Shown: positions 11,518-23,402 of the stretch, one piece after another
Numbering within the stretch: position 1 is the stretch's first letter
Layout of the letters: each line of letters begins with the position of its first letter
Source: Sympetrum striolatum
Lineage: Eukaryota; Arthropoda; Insecta; Odonata; Libellulidae
Direction: 5' to 3'
DNA: 64,000 nt
Assembly (NCBI GenBank): GCA_947579665.1
Contig: OX388347.1
Span: 40,184,943 to 40,248,942, forward strand
Position numbers and translations under genes: made by a program
Notes under the pieces: generated by a model
The model's input: the letters and a program-made list of their open reading frames with translations, nothing else
Told to the model about the DNA's origin: nothing
Databases searched by the model: none

Positions 11518-13516
11518 ATCGAGAATTTAGTAAACTTGAGTAATCAATTGCTGTGATAAAATTAAGTGGTTGATGGTTGGAGTTAATTATGACAGTTAAC
11601 TTTTAAGTTGAATTGTAGCTCATTTCCTAAAGCTAGCTAGACATAGTTTTGCTGTAATTCCATTGTTTTCTTAAGGATTGAAAATTACTATTTTTCCATC
11701 ATTATTGTCAACAATAGGTATCAATGTTCTCCAACATCGTGAGTTTTTAATTGCTAGAGTTCATACAGTTAATACCATCATCCTAAAAGGTAGGAAACAA
11801 GTTCAGAGGATCATAAAAGGTATGTTATAAAAAGTAAGAAGGAAAACCGTCTTGTTACTTTAATGACTTGATACTAATATATTAATGATGAAAATAATGA
11901 TGTGATCAATACAGTATAGCCTGATTGAAATGAGTGGATGGATATAGAGTTCATAACCAAAGAGATAATTTAATAAGATAACCATTGAAAATCATTAATG
12001 ACTAAGCTGCTAAATTGATATATTTTGCTTTCTTTTATATTTCATTTATGGTATTGCTAAGATTTGTATCATATAGAGATAACTTTAGCACTCGAGATAA
12101 AGTAAAATACAATAAAAAAACTTAACATAGCCTCGGTGCATCAGACTGGATATTGGGAGTTACCATTTGTTCTTATACTTTACCTGTAAATAGTCTGATT
12201 AAATTTAATGCCAAACAATTATCAATATTCTAAGAATTACTTTGTGAGAGAAAGTTGCTCTTGTTTCTTAATATTAAATAAGTTTTATTTGAAATCTTAA
12301 TGCAATTATTAAGGGAATTTACATTAATTTCAGACTATAAATTATAGCCTATGTATATGAGATATGATTGAATTTTAAGGGTCAAATAATTTTTTTCAAC
12401 GAGGGTCTCAAATACTTTCATAGGTGTTGCTGATAAGTTTCCAATAAGTATTATCTCTTTTATATAAAATTGTGGTTCTTATAAATTTTAGAGAATAATT
12501 TTTCATAGAAAATATTTTTAAATTTTCGAAGTTTAATTGCTAGAGCTTCAATCTGAAGTCAAGTAAGAGAGTAAAATTAAATATTAATTTTAATAATGCA
12601 AGTAGATGTAATTTACCAATCCTAGCGCGTTTCAAGGTCATTCTACTAAAAACAATGTTTAAAAGCAATTCCTGCACCCCCTAGCGCGTCGCCGCTTGCC
12701 CGCTAGTATAGAGAATTATAAATATGTTCACACTTCTTTAAAAATACAAAATTAATTGATTAACTTAAATGCTAGAATTTCTTATTTAAGAATTGCATGT
12801 TTCCAAAATATTCTTTTTATTTCCTTGTCGTAATCTTTAATTTTCTTTCTTGTAAAATTTCATCAAAGTTTTCCATAAATTTATTCCTATCAGCTTGAAA
12901 ATATTATTTACTAGGGCAAGTAATGCTTGCGTAGGTTTTAACAGACTCTTTTTATTTAGTTGAAAATATCTTCAATACTAGTTTTTGCATTCTCCAACTG
13001 ACCACTTTCTGATTCACAAAAAATTGTCAATTTATCTACTCTGTTTACAAAATTTTTTGCTGCGGACTTATTGGTATGAATTTTAGAATACTTGAAAGTA
13101 ATTTTGCATTTTATCAATCAGCAAGGTTATGAAAAATGAGAAAAAATTCTAAATTAATAGAGATAGTATGCTCATTTTATGTTGATAATTTGAGAACAGT
13201 TCTTCCGAATAATTTAACTCATTTTTAAAAATTCACGCAAGTACAAAGATGATGGATCTTGGGCCCTTATAGATAAACTTATTCACCGATAGAAATGATT
13301 AAGTGGAATAAGGGATTCTCTTTTGAAATAATTTTTCAACACGCACGGGCTTCTAGAATCTGCTGATTATGCAGTATTTGTAACTTCTGCCGACCAAAGA
13401 CGATATGAAATGCTCTCCTCGAAACAAAATCTCATGAAAATGATGTAAAAGAATACCTTATAATGAGTTGGTGAGAAAATTTACCTAGGGCCAAATGAGT
13501 TATACTTCTTACTTAT
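11518..13516. other. gene-poor AT-rich region downstream of the GILT-like gene
   Basis: The 3' UTR of the GILT-like gene should lie at the start; a candidate polyadenylation word AATAAAAAAA is near 12110. Between about 12900 and 13110 the minus strand holds a short coding-like stretch (motifs NKSAAKNFVNRVDKLTIFCES) broken by stops. It may be a degraded transposon gene, but I do not recognise the family. Otherwise nothing is seen. Confidence 0.4.
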
Positions 13517-13915
13517 ATATACTTCAACACTAATGCCATCTCTTGAGGAAAATTGGAACTTTTGGTTATAAACTTCGACACTAGTGCCATCTCTTGAGGA
13601 AAATTGGAACTTTTGCTTATAAACTTCGACACTAGTGCCATCTCTTGAGGAAAATTGGAACGTTTGGTTATGAACTTCGCCACTAGTGCCATCTCTTGAG
13701 GAAAATTGGAACTTTTGTTTATAAACTTCGACACTAGAGCCATCTCTTGAGGAAAATTGGAATGTTTGGTTATTTACTTCGCCACTAGTGCCATCTCTTG
13801 AGGAAAATTGGAACTTTTGTTTTTACAATCTTTGCCGCTAATGCCATCTCTCGAGGAAAATTGGTACTTTCGTTATTAAACATTGACATTAATGCTGCAT
13901 CTCCAGAAAAATGTG
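13517..13915. repeat. 51-bp tandem repeat (minisatellite), about 7.5 copies
   Basis: The word GCCATCTCTTGAGGAAAATT recurs starting at 13535, 13586, 13637, 13688, 13739 and 13790, exactly 51 bp apart. A 53-bp step leads to 13843, and an eroded copy follows near 13894. Copies differ by a few substitutions (for example TTTGGTTATA or TTTTGTTTATA). Because 51 is a multiple of three, the minus strand shows an open frame of repeated 17-residue units, which I take to be an accident of the period. Confidence 0.95.
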
Positions 13916-14895
13916 AACTTTTTTAACTGAAAAATAAATATATCCCTATGTAAACTGTAACATTACCATTCGTTGAGATATAATTCAGTATCATACTTAT
14001 ACTATATTTAGCAAAAGTCTACTTTACCTAGGAAGGCAGGTTAAAAAAATAAATGTTAACTTTTTTAACCAAATATCTTTTTCTATTTATAATAATTAAA
14101 AAATTTTTTAAACATTTATGTACCAATATTGCATTAACTTTGATATATTTCCTATTTATAAGTAACTTACCAGTTTCAAGCTTTTGGAGTATGTAAAAAG
14201 GGTTTATTATATTGATTTTAATAACGAAGTCACTCTATGTTTCAAATGCCGTAGGAAAATAATGAAAATTAATATCATTCCTTTCGAAAAAAAGTCAAAA
14301 TATAGCGCATTTTTCGATTTTTTTATGAAACTTCCAGTTTAGCAGTTTTCGACTATGACATACGATTAGTAATATTTGCATTATTGTAAAAGTAATCCTT
14401 ATCACTGTCACCAACCTGTAAAAGTATAATTTAAAATTATGTTTTTGAATCGTGTTAAAATTGGGTCCTACAAATGATATTATAACTTTTTGTTATTAAT
14501 AAACCATTCTTAACTTACATCCAGCCTAACAATTTCAACTCTTTACCACAAATATGACAAGACAACGCATTCTTAAAATTTGCCTCTTCTTCCGGGCTAA
14601 GCGATTCCATTGGCACAACATTTTTATACAACTTGAATACTCTCTCTGCTTCCTCTTTCATTTTCTGCATAAAGACCTGTGCGGTATTGGGACCTCGGTA
14701 AAGCTGTGGTGCCTCACATCCATTGGTCGTTATGAGAACATAGCAAAAGCTGAATGGTTCGTGTTTCTGAATAGCGTGCGTGTAGGATGCGTTAGGTAAA
14801 GGTTCACAAGTGCTGATACTTTGGAGAACACATTCAAAGTCTGCATATATTACATACGGAACTCGGAATGTATGCCCGAGTTTGGTAAATTTTAA

Positions 14896-15877
14896 CCCTT
14901 TCGCGCCGAAGCCTATCGAAGGAAAATACTTCTCCTGCTACGGGTTGCTTGAAATTTTTTTTACATCTGTGTACGGAGCTCTCTGGGCATGAGGAATCGC
15001 ACAGGTATATCTTTCGACCGTTTTGGAACCCCGCACAGCGGGACACCGTCCCTTCCCCAGGCTTCTCGGCTCAACCCTTCAACCCTCGGCAGCCCCTCTC
15101 CCAGCAGGTTGCTGCTATAAATTATATACATTAGCATTGGTTTTTTTAAATAATCTTTTGCTGTATGCTCCAAAAATATATACTTTAAAATGAATTCGTA
15201 ATGTTATTCTGAGCGTTTGACAATTTTGAACAACATTCTGGCGTTAGTTTTAACGAATTTAATTTTTATCTATTATTTCTGCAAATTATGACTTATCAAG
15301 TATTATATATTATATTATCAAGTATTTCTCCGATTACTAACTGCAAAATCATATTTCCCATCCTTCTTTTTCATCCGGGCTTTAAACATAGTTTTTTCTA
15401 CAGTTATGTATTTTTCACCATTGATATATGTACACACAAACTAAATAGAGTACCGAAGTGAAACTCTGTTAGTATTAACGCTAGAATTACGTTTGAAATT
15501 TGCTCAGGCTAGGCGAAAAAAAAATAATTCATTTCTAAGTTAAAAATTTTGTTGTATGCAAAAACTTATTCCCTGGAAAAATCATTTCAAATATGATAAA
15601 TAAACCGCGGATTCAGGCAGCAATGAGGGCTACTAATGAGGCGAAGGGTCGAGCTCATTGTCGAGGAAAGGGTGTGAGCTCTCCCTAAGCAGGGTCGCAA
15701 GGGCGTACTGCATACCTTGGATTATTGCTTCCCCAGCGGTCACTTCCCTTCCCTCGCGTCGGCAATAGCCGACATTCGGTGTTTTGCGTAGGTTTTTCTC
15801 CGTCGGCTGGAGCCGACATTCGTTCGTTTGCGTAGAAAAATTCACGACGGCTATAGCCGACGCTAGGCGCGAAAGGG
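14896..15877. mobile_element. piggyBac-like MITE inserted at TTAA within the polymerase relic
   Basis: The element runs from CCCTTTCGCGCC (14896-14907) to its exact inverse GGCGCGAAAGGG (15866-15877). TTAA target duplications flank it at 14892-14895 and 15878-15881. TTAA duplication plus CCC/GGG termini is the piggyBac signature. It is GC-rich relative to its surroundings and has no transposase frame. Removing it restores continuity of the polymerase-like reading across the site, which confirms insertion after the polymerase was present. The right subterminal region carries three spaced palindromes, listed separately. Confidence 0.8.
15758..15861. repeat. three GTCGGC..GCCGAC palindromes at exact 44-bp spacing
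   Basis: Near-identical 16-bp palindromic cores lie at 15758-15773 (GTCGGCAATAGCCGAC), 15802-15817 (GTCGGCTGGAGCCGAC) and 15846-15861 (GACGGCTATAGCCGAC). Their starts are 44 bp apart. The sequence between them shares TTTGCGTAG words, so this is a short tandem array with palindromic units, next to the right end of the piggyBac-like MITE. Subterminal repeats of this kind often bind transposase; that role is an inference here. Confidence 0.8.
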
Positions 15878-17045
15878 TTAATATCTTATCCCCCTCGATA
15901 GGAAGCTCAATTCTCGCGGGCTTTTTACTATTACAGTTCGCTGTATGCGTCTCTAATTTTTTTCATCATAATATTGCATGAAGCAACGTTTGACAAATGT
16001 AAATTCTACGACATTTTTTTGTTATCTGAAGATGGATTAGACTCTCAAAGTCTTTTATCCAGCAATAATGAGCCGTGTTGTCATTTGTAATATATAATAG
16101 GTCACGATGATCTGCGAGCTCGGTATCTACAATTTTTATTGGATAGACATTGTTTTTTTCGTCTAGCCCGAAAACGTTAATAGAAATTTTATTTGTTCGG
16201 TCGAATTTAGGAATATCGGAGAGTTTGACTGAGTATTCAATACAATCTCAATCGTACCCATTGTCGAATTAATCCGTATTATATTTGTAGACTCGTTGAG
16301 GGTCTTTATGTATGTTCTTTCCCCGAACCGCGTATTTAAAACAAAACTGATCGTCATTCCTAACGTTTACAATGGATTTTCTGCTTGCGATCGGGTGGTA
16401 ACTCAATAAAGGTTGATCCGCGTAACGGAGTGTACCGATTAATTCGGAGTTCGGAGTAATGAGCACATTAAAGATAATTGCTAAAATATGACTGAATAAT
16501 TTTTATCCAATATATGATGATTACCGGCTTTCGTGGTTTTACCAATATATCAAGGAATAAATAAGGTAAGAATGATATTTTGGTAAAATTTCACTTTACC
16601 GATATTTCTTTTTGTAATTCGCCTTCACAAATTCCTGCACAACACGGAACCAATGGCATCTTAGTTTTAAGTGAAATTTTAGTATACAGTTAGTGGCTGC
16701 AAAATTGATTGAGAACTCTGCAAAGTGAGGCGTGTGTTCTTGTTATATTATCAAATTTTTATGCTATAAATCGCGCATTACTTCGTAAACGAATCAAACA
16801 TTTGCGCCTCAGATAATGAACTCTAAAAGAATACTGATGCGTCTCCCAATTAAATTTTTTACTGATCATTTCCAAATGGACAAAGAAGTTGCGGAATTCA
16901 TTCAATGGTTGAATAATATAGCATATACATATAATATAGGCTATAATGAAATTGTATTGAATATAATTTCATTTTATTGAACCGGCTTTTGCTATATTTC
17001 GACAAGAAAATTTTATAATTATACCCTCGTTGAAGTTGGTTCTGT

Positions 17046-17071
17046 GTTTGACATCGTATACGATGTCAAAC
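17046..17071. repeat. perfect 26-bp palindrome
   Basis: The two halves GTTTGACATCGTA and TACGATGTCAAAC are exact reverse complements with no loop. Farther out, GTTCTGTG (just left) and CACAGAAC (about 17108-17115) add a second complementary pair, so a longer interrupted hairpin is possible. It is 0.6 kb beyond the polymerase relic. The origin is unknown. Confidence 0.85.
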
Positions 17072-18659
17072 GAAGTATACTTGCAAAATTCTTTTGTAGT
17101 TAAACTTCACAGAACACCATTTGGGTAAAATTTGCATCTCTTTCGTACTAAAATTTAAGACTCAGTATCAATTAAATTTTTATATGCTTGTCTCGTAAGA
17201 GAATAAAAAGATTTAATTAATCTTACTGTCAGAAATTGATTTTCCATCTCCATATTTATTCGAAACTCTAGAGTTGACATAATTATTTTGGTGTTTGGTA
17301 AATATGGATTCATGTGAATATAAATATTCACAGAAAAATTATTTTCAGATAATTTGGAAGGATCAGATTTTCATTGTTTTAAAAAGAAACTTTTTTTTCA
17401 GAAATTTTCTTTACAAGAGAATGTGTTTATCATTTTTGCCTCACATTAGTACAGTGAAACATATTTTTATTCTCTGTGTAAACATGTAATCCAAAGTAAG
17501 ATATAAAAAATATTTTAGAGCCCATTGAGACGGTGGGAATAAGAGGGGAATGTATCATTTGTTAGAGAGGCAGGAAATGCAGAGGATCTCTGGGATGAGG
17601 GGAAGGGAATATTGCTTGAATGAAATCTGTAGACAGGAAGAGCTGGGGAGGGGTAAAATGGCTGGGTCAGTGTATTTGAGAGAACATATGAGTAGTGGGG
17701 AAAGATGTCATGGAGAATGTAGAGTACAGAATTTGAGGATAATTTAGATTTAGAGTTACACAATATAGTATTCGTGACCATAATCATTTTTATGTCAACT
17801 ATTGCTATTCATTTATAATTATAGCTATCGAGATTTTGTTATAGAGTATGCTTGTTAAAATATCTATTAGCCTACTCATTACAGTCTTACTTTGACTGGA
17901 ATTATTTCTAAACCTCTAGTAGACCACAGTTGTGTAATTAAATTTACATAGCTTAGTTTCAGCAAAATGTGAGAAAATGGAAAATTCTTGTTGGAATTTT
18001 CCTGATGAAAAACTAAATGGTAGGAATCAGTTGTTTTTCACTGTTTTGCGTGAATCTGTTTAGAATTCCGTTTAGAATTTCTTGTCAGATTGGTTTCTAA
18101 ATTTATTTCATCCAATGAAGTAGTGATATAATGTGTGTACTACATGCCACTTGTTAAACTGAGAATATAATTGAAATCTTGGATCACAAAATACTTCATT
18201 CTTATTTCTTCCTAACGTTCTATTAAAAATGCTTAAGTTAGAGTAGTAAATGAAAATGTTTGTTTAGTCCATTCCTGATCTTGAGCCGATATTTTCATGC
18301 TAGAGGGGAAATAAGTGGAGGAGATATGGAACTTAAGTGGGTAAACTGATGGGTAAATTTCACCTTGGGTAAGGTATTACTATACAGATGGATCCCCTTT
18401 TAATAAGCATTGCCTCTTCTATTTTCTGAGTTGGACAAGACCAACCTTTGCAGTAGGGTATGGAGTGATGGCCTCAAGATGGAGTATACCTAAGATTTCA
18501 ATGGGAAAGAATGTTGCTATTTTCACATTCATAGTTCAAGAAACAATCTATTTATTTTCTTACCACCAAAGTTCTTTTCTAAAACACTGAAAACTTTGTA
18601 CCTATCACTAACCTATAATTATAAGTATCTTTAAATTTGAAGGTGAAATGGGTAAAAAT

Positions 18660-18701
18660 ATTGAAATCAATGAATGAAAAATTGAAATCAATGAATGAAA
18701 A
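18660..18701. repeat. 21-bp direct tandem duplication, two copies
   Basis: The unit ATTGAAATCAATGAATGAAAA occurs at 18660-18680 and again, identical, at 18681-18701. It is followed by ATTTCAAT, the inverse of the unit's start. Confidence 0.9.
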
Positions 18702-19107
18702 ATTTCAATCATAGATATGAAGTACTAAAATATCAAAATCTTATTTCTATGATGTTAATAATTCATTTAGTATTCAATTTGTTGTATTCAATTTTTTTAA
18801 AGAAATAATGCTCTAAGTTCAATGGCTTATATAAAAATGTATCATTTAAAATCACTATTTTGTAGATGATTATAAATACAAACTCTCAAATTATGTCACA
18901 CTACTATTTCCCAAAAGAAATAAATTAATGGTAATCACAATGCGTTTTATTTTTTAGCACATGTATTAATAGCCTTATATTAAAAGTTTTAGTTTTACTT
19001 GACTTCAATTTAATGTTGGAATTTTAGTCTTAATTGTTTCTAAGAATTTTCATTGCTACCACAAAATATGAACCACTAATTAAATTCATTAAAATTTTGT
19101 CCTATAG

Positions 19108-19237
19108 AAGAAATTCATATCCACAATGTCAAGAGTCCCAAAAAACTATTTTAGCTGATTTGCTGGCTGAATTAGGATTAGTGAACCTTTTGATATTGGA
19201 AGGTCACACGCAGGACTGGCTTTTGGTAATAAGTAAG
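19108..19237 (+). CDS. candidate internal exon of an unrecognised plus-strand gene
   Basis: A 130-bp block lies between an acceptor (TTGTCCTATAG) and a strong donor (AAG/GTAAGA). In the one frame that stays open through the block it reads RNSYPQCQESQKTIL, then LADLLAELGLVNLLILEGH, then TQDWLLVISK, a plausible amphipathic helical protein segment with balanced composition unlike the AT-rich flanks. It starts in phase 2 and ends in phase 0. The next candidate exon on the same strand (31996-32085) starts in phase 0. No upstream exon leaving two bases was found, and I do not recognise the family. It could also be a chance frame. Confidence 0.4.
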
Positions 19238-19325
19238 GTAAGAAAAGTATAGGAACACTAACAAGTTAGAGGCATCCTGAGTATATCATCTCTTCTATAT
19301 ATATTCTTCTATATACATTCTATGT

Positions 19326-19363
19326 ACATTCTTCCGAATCACATATGTGATTCAGAAGAATGT
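19326..19363. repeat. near-perfect 38-bp palindrome
   Basis: The halves ACATTCTTCCGAATCACAT and ATGTGATTCAGAAGAATGT are reverse complements except at one pair (C opposite A). It starts 88 bp after the donor of the candidate exon at 19108-19237. The preceding sequence repeats CTATATACATTCT-like words. It could extrude as a cruciform or be the core of a foldback element. Confidence 0.85.
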
Positions 19364-19502
19364 TGACAGTGTGCCTTCATGTGAATTTACAGCTAGGTTT
19401 CTGAATTCTTAGAGCTGCAATCAGGCTGCATTTGAGTTGCAGGCACCCTCTTGTATAGCTATATTGGGAGGGTGGAGGATGGTTTTTCTGGGTGGAACTT
19501 TT

Positions 19503-19985
19503 AGTACAATCATGGGCATACCCAGCTTTTGGCCTGGGGGGGGGGGGGGGGGGGAAATCAGAAATGCAGAAGGGCCTAGGGGGGGAAATCAGAAATACAA
19601 AAAAAATTCAACATAAATATAAGTTTGCATTTACATGTTCCATTGTTTTTGCGGCGTCTAAAAATAGACGTATTTCTCGGAAATTATTTGCAGGTGCAAC
19701 TTTTAAATGCCCATGGAAAGTTCGATTCCTTCCATGTAATGCGTTTCTTTACGCACTCGATGTAGGTCATACGGATATGGTCCAGACGTCTGCAAGTGAA
19801 TCGAAACGTACTTGCCTATAAATTTTACTTTATCTACAATTTCATAAATTCAACAGTACTTCTACATAAGCACCTAATTAGCCAACTAAATGTATGGGAG
19901 CTAGATCGAAGAGTCCAGTGGTGGCTGTCCAGGGGGGGGGGGGGGGGGGCAGCTGCCCCCCCTTCGGTGCACCCATGGGTATAAC
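19503..19985. repeat. probable transposon remnant with two long G runs
   Basis: The left edge is CATGGGCATACCCAGC (about 19510), the right edge CACCCATGGGTATAACC (about 19969-19985), and the two resemble inverted ends. Just inside each lie homopolymer runs of about 18-20 G. The right one leads into CAGCTGCCCCCCC, a common motif of arthropod interspersed repeats. No clear target duplication was found, so limits are approximate. Long G runs may also be assembly-sensitive. Confidence 0.4.
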
Positions 19986-21245
19986 CACTTTGTAATTGTA
20001 TGGTTGGAATGTGTAGAGATGGATGAGAAACTCAGAGTCCACTGCAGGTGACATAAAGTATAACCATGCCATTGCAAGCTGTAGTCTTGGTTTTATGAAT
20101 AAAGTAAAATTTAGTTGCTTTGCAATTAAGGGGAATGACTCCCATTTTAGTTTTAATGGGCATGTTAAATTAGAATGAGAAGCAAAATAGTTAAAATTAG
20201 TTAGTGAAAATAAAATATAGAAATTGTTGATTATCAGAAAAGGCTTCATGTTGCAGGTCCCTCAGTGTTGAACCACAGTCCATGAAATATCTATGATTGT
20301 GAAATATCATAAAGAGAAGTTGATTCTTCAATGATCATAATCTGTTGCATCATTTTATATATCAATACTTTTCTTTGGTCGGTATCGTGGCCAATCTGCT
20401 TAACATTTGATAAAATAGGTTAAAATTTTTAGGTAAAAATATGATCTTAATTTATTTTATATATTTTTATTTCTAGAAAACATTCCATGTTTTAGTTAAT
20501 CAAAGTCATCTCATTTTAGTGGTTTGTTCAATTTTTTTTACTTAAAAAGCTATGATTTTCAATTTTGAGCAATTTAAAATCATTCTAGATGTAAGATAAC
20601 ACTTCCTTGATTAACACCATCATCTCACAGTCCAAATAAATATTCTATCATCTGAATAACTCCAATCAATATTATATGCTCAAGCTAGTCAAATAATTAG
20701 TTGTCGATAAATGGTTGTAATCAAATGAAGCAAATTTAGAACATACCATAATTTAATACATAACACATATGTCCTCCATCCAATTGCAAAATCATTCACA
20801 CAGTCTCAAGTGATGCAATTGATCAATATACAATAGAAACCTCTTGTTTTTATTTTCTAATTCCTCACTCATAATTTATAATCAGCAAATAAAATTACTG
20901 TCTGAATACAATGTACTCAGGTTATATAAATACTTCTTTATGTATTCACCTCTCATTCTCTTTTACATTCACTGCATCTGAAAATCTTCAATACTCATTT
21001 ACAACAATTATCTCACATGACCACATGGGACAGTGTGTTCCTTCTGCACAACTCCAGAGTCAAATTTCAACAGCTATGCCTCTAAGGGAGCACATCTTAC
21101 AGTAGTCAGTTATTTGGCACTCTCATTAAAATCACTTCTTCCTTTAATTGTAGTCATCACATTTTTATCAAATTTCCCTCTCACTCATATTAATCCTCAT
21201 TTTTTCATTTTACACCTGTAAATATATTTCTCAAATGACAATCTA
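19986..21245. other. 3' flank of the minus-strand CUB gene
   Basis: This AT-rich sequence should include the 3' UTR of the CUB gene, whose stop is at 21246-21248. Several TTTATT words, which read AATAAA on the minus strand, occur, but none can be chosen. No coding sequence is supported. Confidence 0.4.
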
Positions 21246-23402
21246 CTATGCTGCTGCACTTGACAGTTCCCATTTTTTATGAAGAAATAGTAGGCAGGCA
21301 ATAATTAATGGCAGTTTGGTGCTTCTTGTGCATCCTTCAGACATGCTATCTTGTGCTGGGGCTGCAACTCGATTGTTTGCTCTTACTATTTGGGATTTCC
21401 ACCGAATAGAATATTCAGCTGGGGAATTTGAAAGTGATAAAAGCCTGTAAAAGGAAAGACATTCAATTAATCATCTACCATAGGCATTTCTTATGTGATC
21501 ACATCCTATTCGGGTAGTCAATTTAACTTGGTAAGTGTATATTAGTATTATTTACTATTTCAATGGGTTCATAAAAATCATACCTATTAGAATTAGGATA
21601 CAGGGAACCAATACCTGGATTACAAGGTGATATATGATTTGATGACCTTAAACTCTGTAGAGTTTCATGAGTATCCCTTAGATAGTACTTAGCAGGAGCA
21701 TTTTTAGGTTTTGCACTTCCATGGCAAGTGCATCTTTCTGTACTTTTTAATTGTGAAATTGTTGGTAATCAAGTAGATTAATCAATGTAACAATGTGGAA
21801 TATTTGGACATTTATATTAGGATGTTCCAATGAAATTCCTGTCGAAATGATACTGTGGGTATAATTTTGAAGTCTTAATCCAAATCAAACACCAGAGACC
21901 TGAGCACAACTGTCCCACTACTTTACGAGCCAAAGGATTCCCTGCTCCCAGAATTGCTGTGGCTATGATAGGAGCAAGTCCTTCTCTGATTGATTGTGCA
22001 TTCTGTCCAATTGGCGTGGCAGTGCATATAAGGACATCAATGCGTTCATATTGCAAAATTCGACGATTGATCAGATTTCTGACTGTGGAAGGTGTTAAAC
22101 CAGCTGATATTCATCACCAGATGGTGGCTGTATATGGGGGAGACTTAGTCTGACAAGTCCACTGCTCCACCATAAAGTGCGTTCACACATCTCTAGGGTC
22201 ACACAAAGTGAACTGGCCAAGTTCAAGAAGGAACAGCTGAAGCATTCTCCATACATCCCAGAAATGTCACCCTGCAACTTTCATCTGTATGGTCTGCTTA
22301 AAAAAACATCCCAAATGGACTTGGATAATAAACTAAAGGACACAGTGAAAGACTGGCTAATATTCTGGAAACGGGTATTCCTTGTACGGAACTGGACAGA
22401 ACACACAATCAATCAGTAAACCACTTGCTCTTGTCTTAGCCACAGGAATTCTGGGAACATGAAATCCTTTGGCTTGAAAAACAGTGGGATAGTTGTGCAC
22501 AGGCCACTGGTGTTTAATTTGGATTAAGATTTCTACTATACCCTCAGTGTCATTTCGTACCTTTTATTTGAACAGCCTAATACATTTTCAAAGCATAGGT
22601 CTTTTCTTTAAAAGTCTTGGGCAATGAAAAACATAACTTTTCATTTATGTTTTATTCCTTTACTAGTGAGCACCTCTTCCTATCTTCTTCCTCTGCCTTA
22701 GAATCTACCCTCTTATCCCCTACCAATGCTCCTATTCTCATTGGCAACTCCACCAACCATTCTTCCTCCTGCCTTCCATTCTTACCTTCATCTGATTTGG
22801 TTATATATATTTGCTTGATTTTTGAATTTAATTTATGCTATGATGATGGACATGTAATGCTGAAACTTGTTGTCTTGTAAAAACATTTTCTGGGGAAAAC
22901 TATACTAAATCCATTCTTTCCTCTTTTCTGTGGATTTCCACAATATATTGGCTGCCTTTATAGATTTTAAAATTATATTATATTTAGAACATAATTATTC
23001 CTTACCTAATAAAGACATTATTCTGCTTCCATGGGAGCTTGAATGTCTTTTTCCTCTGTTTTGGACAGAATGTGTGCAAAACTGGGCCGATTTTGTCATC
23101 TCCTGCCCTGTCTTGCTCTTCTTGAACCATGGTTTCCCTGTACTGGAGTAATGTGATGTTCCAAACATTGCATGGTTCTGGAAATTAATGAGATATGTCA
23201 TTTTTTAAATAGCTGACAGTTTAAATAAAATTGGGCAATTCCATTTATATAATAGCTGAAATCTTACTGTTTTCAGATGTAAATATTTCCACAGTAAGTT
23301 GTCTTTCCACATTAGACTGAAGAAGCCAGGTACATGACTCATGATAATAATTTCTTAAGGCTGCTGGTAGTGACTTCAGTTTATTTTTGGAATCAATTGA
23401 GC
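21246..23402 (-). other. CUB4 exons and C-terminus
   Basis: Three exons (23268-23402, 23006-23177, 21246-21444) give [49 protein letters not shown] and [19 protein letters not shown], then a short tail with [19 protein letters not shown] and a TAG stop. Skipping the 23006-23177 exon would put the last exon in another frame ending after 19 residues, so inclusion of that exon is needed for the long C-terminus. A mariner element sits in the last intron. Confidence 0.8.

Larger units (their letters stand above)
14524..16469 (-). pseudogene. decayed Maverick/Polinton-type family B DNA polymerase fragment
   Basis: Reading right to left on the minus strand, short frames match the N-terminal half of protein-primed DNA polymerase B of Mavericks/Polintons. 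First comes LRYADQPLL..IASRKSIVNVRNDDQFCFKYAV (16300-16466). Next is IPKFDRTNKISINVFGLDE with IKIVDTELADHRDLLYI (about 16075-16240), then a KPARIELPIEGDKIL stretch ending at the TTAA at 15878. After the inserted MITE the frame resumes with VPYVIYADFEC (exonuclease motif D-x-E, about 14840-14875) and continues through HEPFSFCYV, YRGPNTAQVFMQKM and CHICGKEL (14540-14810). It is broken by stops and frame changes, and the polymerase palm with its catalytic aspartates is absent. These enzymes replicate the linear ends of large virus-like transposons. No capsid, integrase or protease neighbours were seen, so this is an isolated relic. Confidence 0.75.
16470..19107. other. gene-poor AT-rich region
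   Basis: No gene is recognised. Content noted: a perfect 26-bp palindrome (17046-17071), a purine-rich patch with overlapping open frames on both strands (about 17515-17750) whose origin I cannot name, a 21-bp tandem duplication (18660-18701), and otherwise low-complexity AT-rich DNA. A 54-codon frame at 16816-16980 on the plus strand has no supporting evidence. Confidence 0.4.

Noticed and set aside
13513..13743. A minus-strand protein of repeated 17-residue units
   Set aside because: It simply reads the 51-bp tandem repeat; no start context, flanking exons or family support.
21817..22056. An additional exon of the CUB gene on the minus strand
   Set aside because: The stretch is the terminal inverted repeat of the mariner element, matched by its inverse at 22375-22580.
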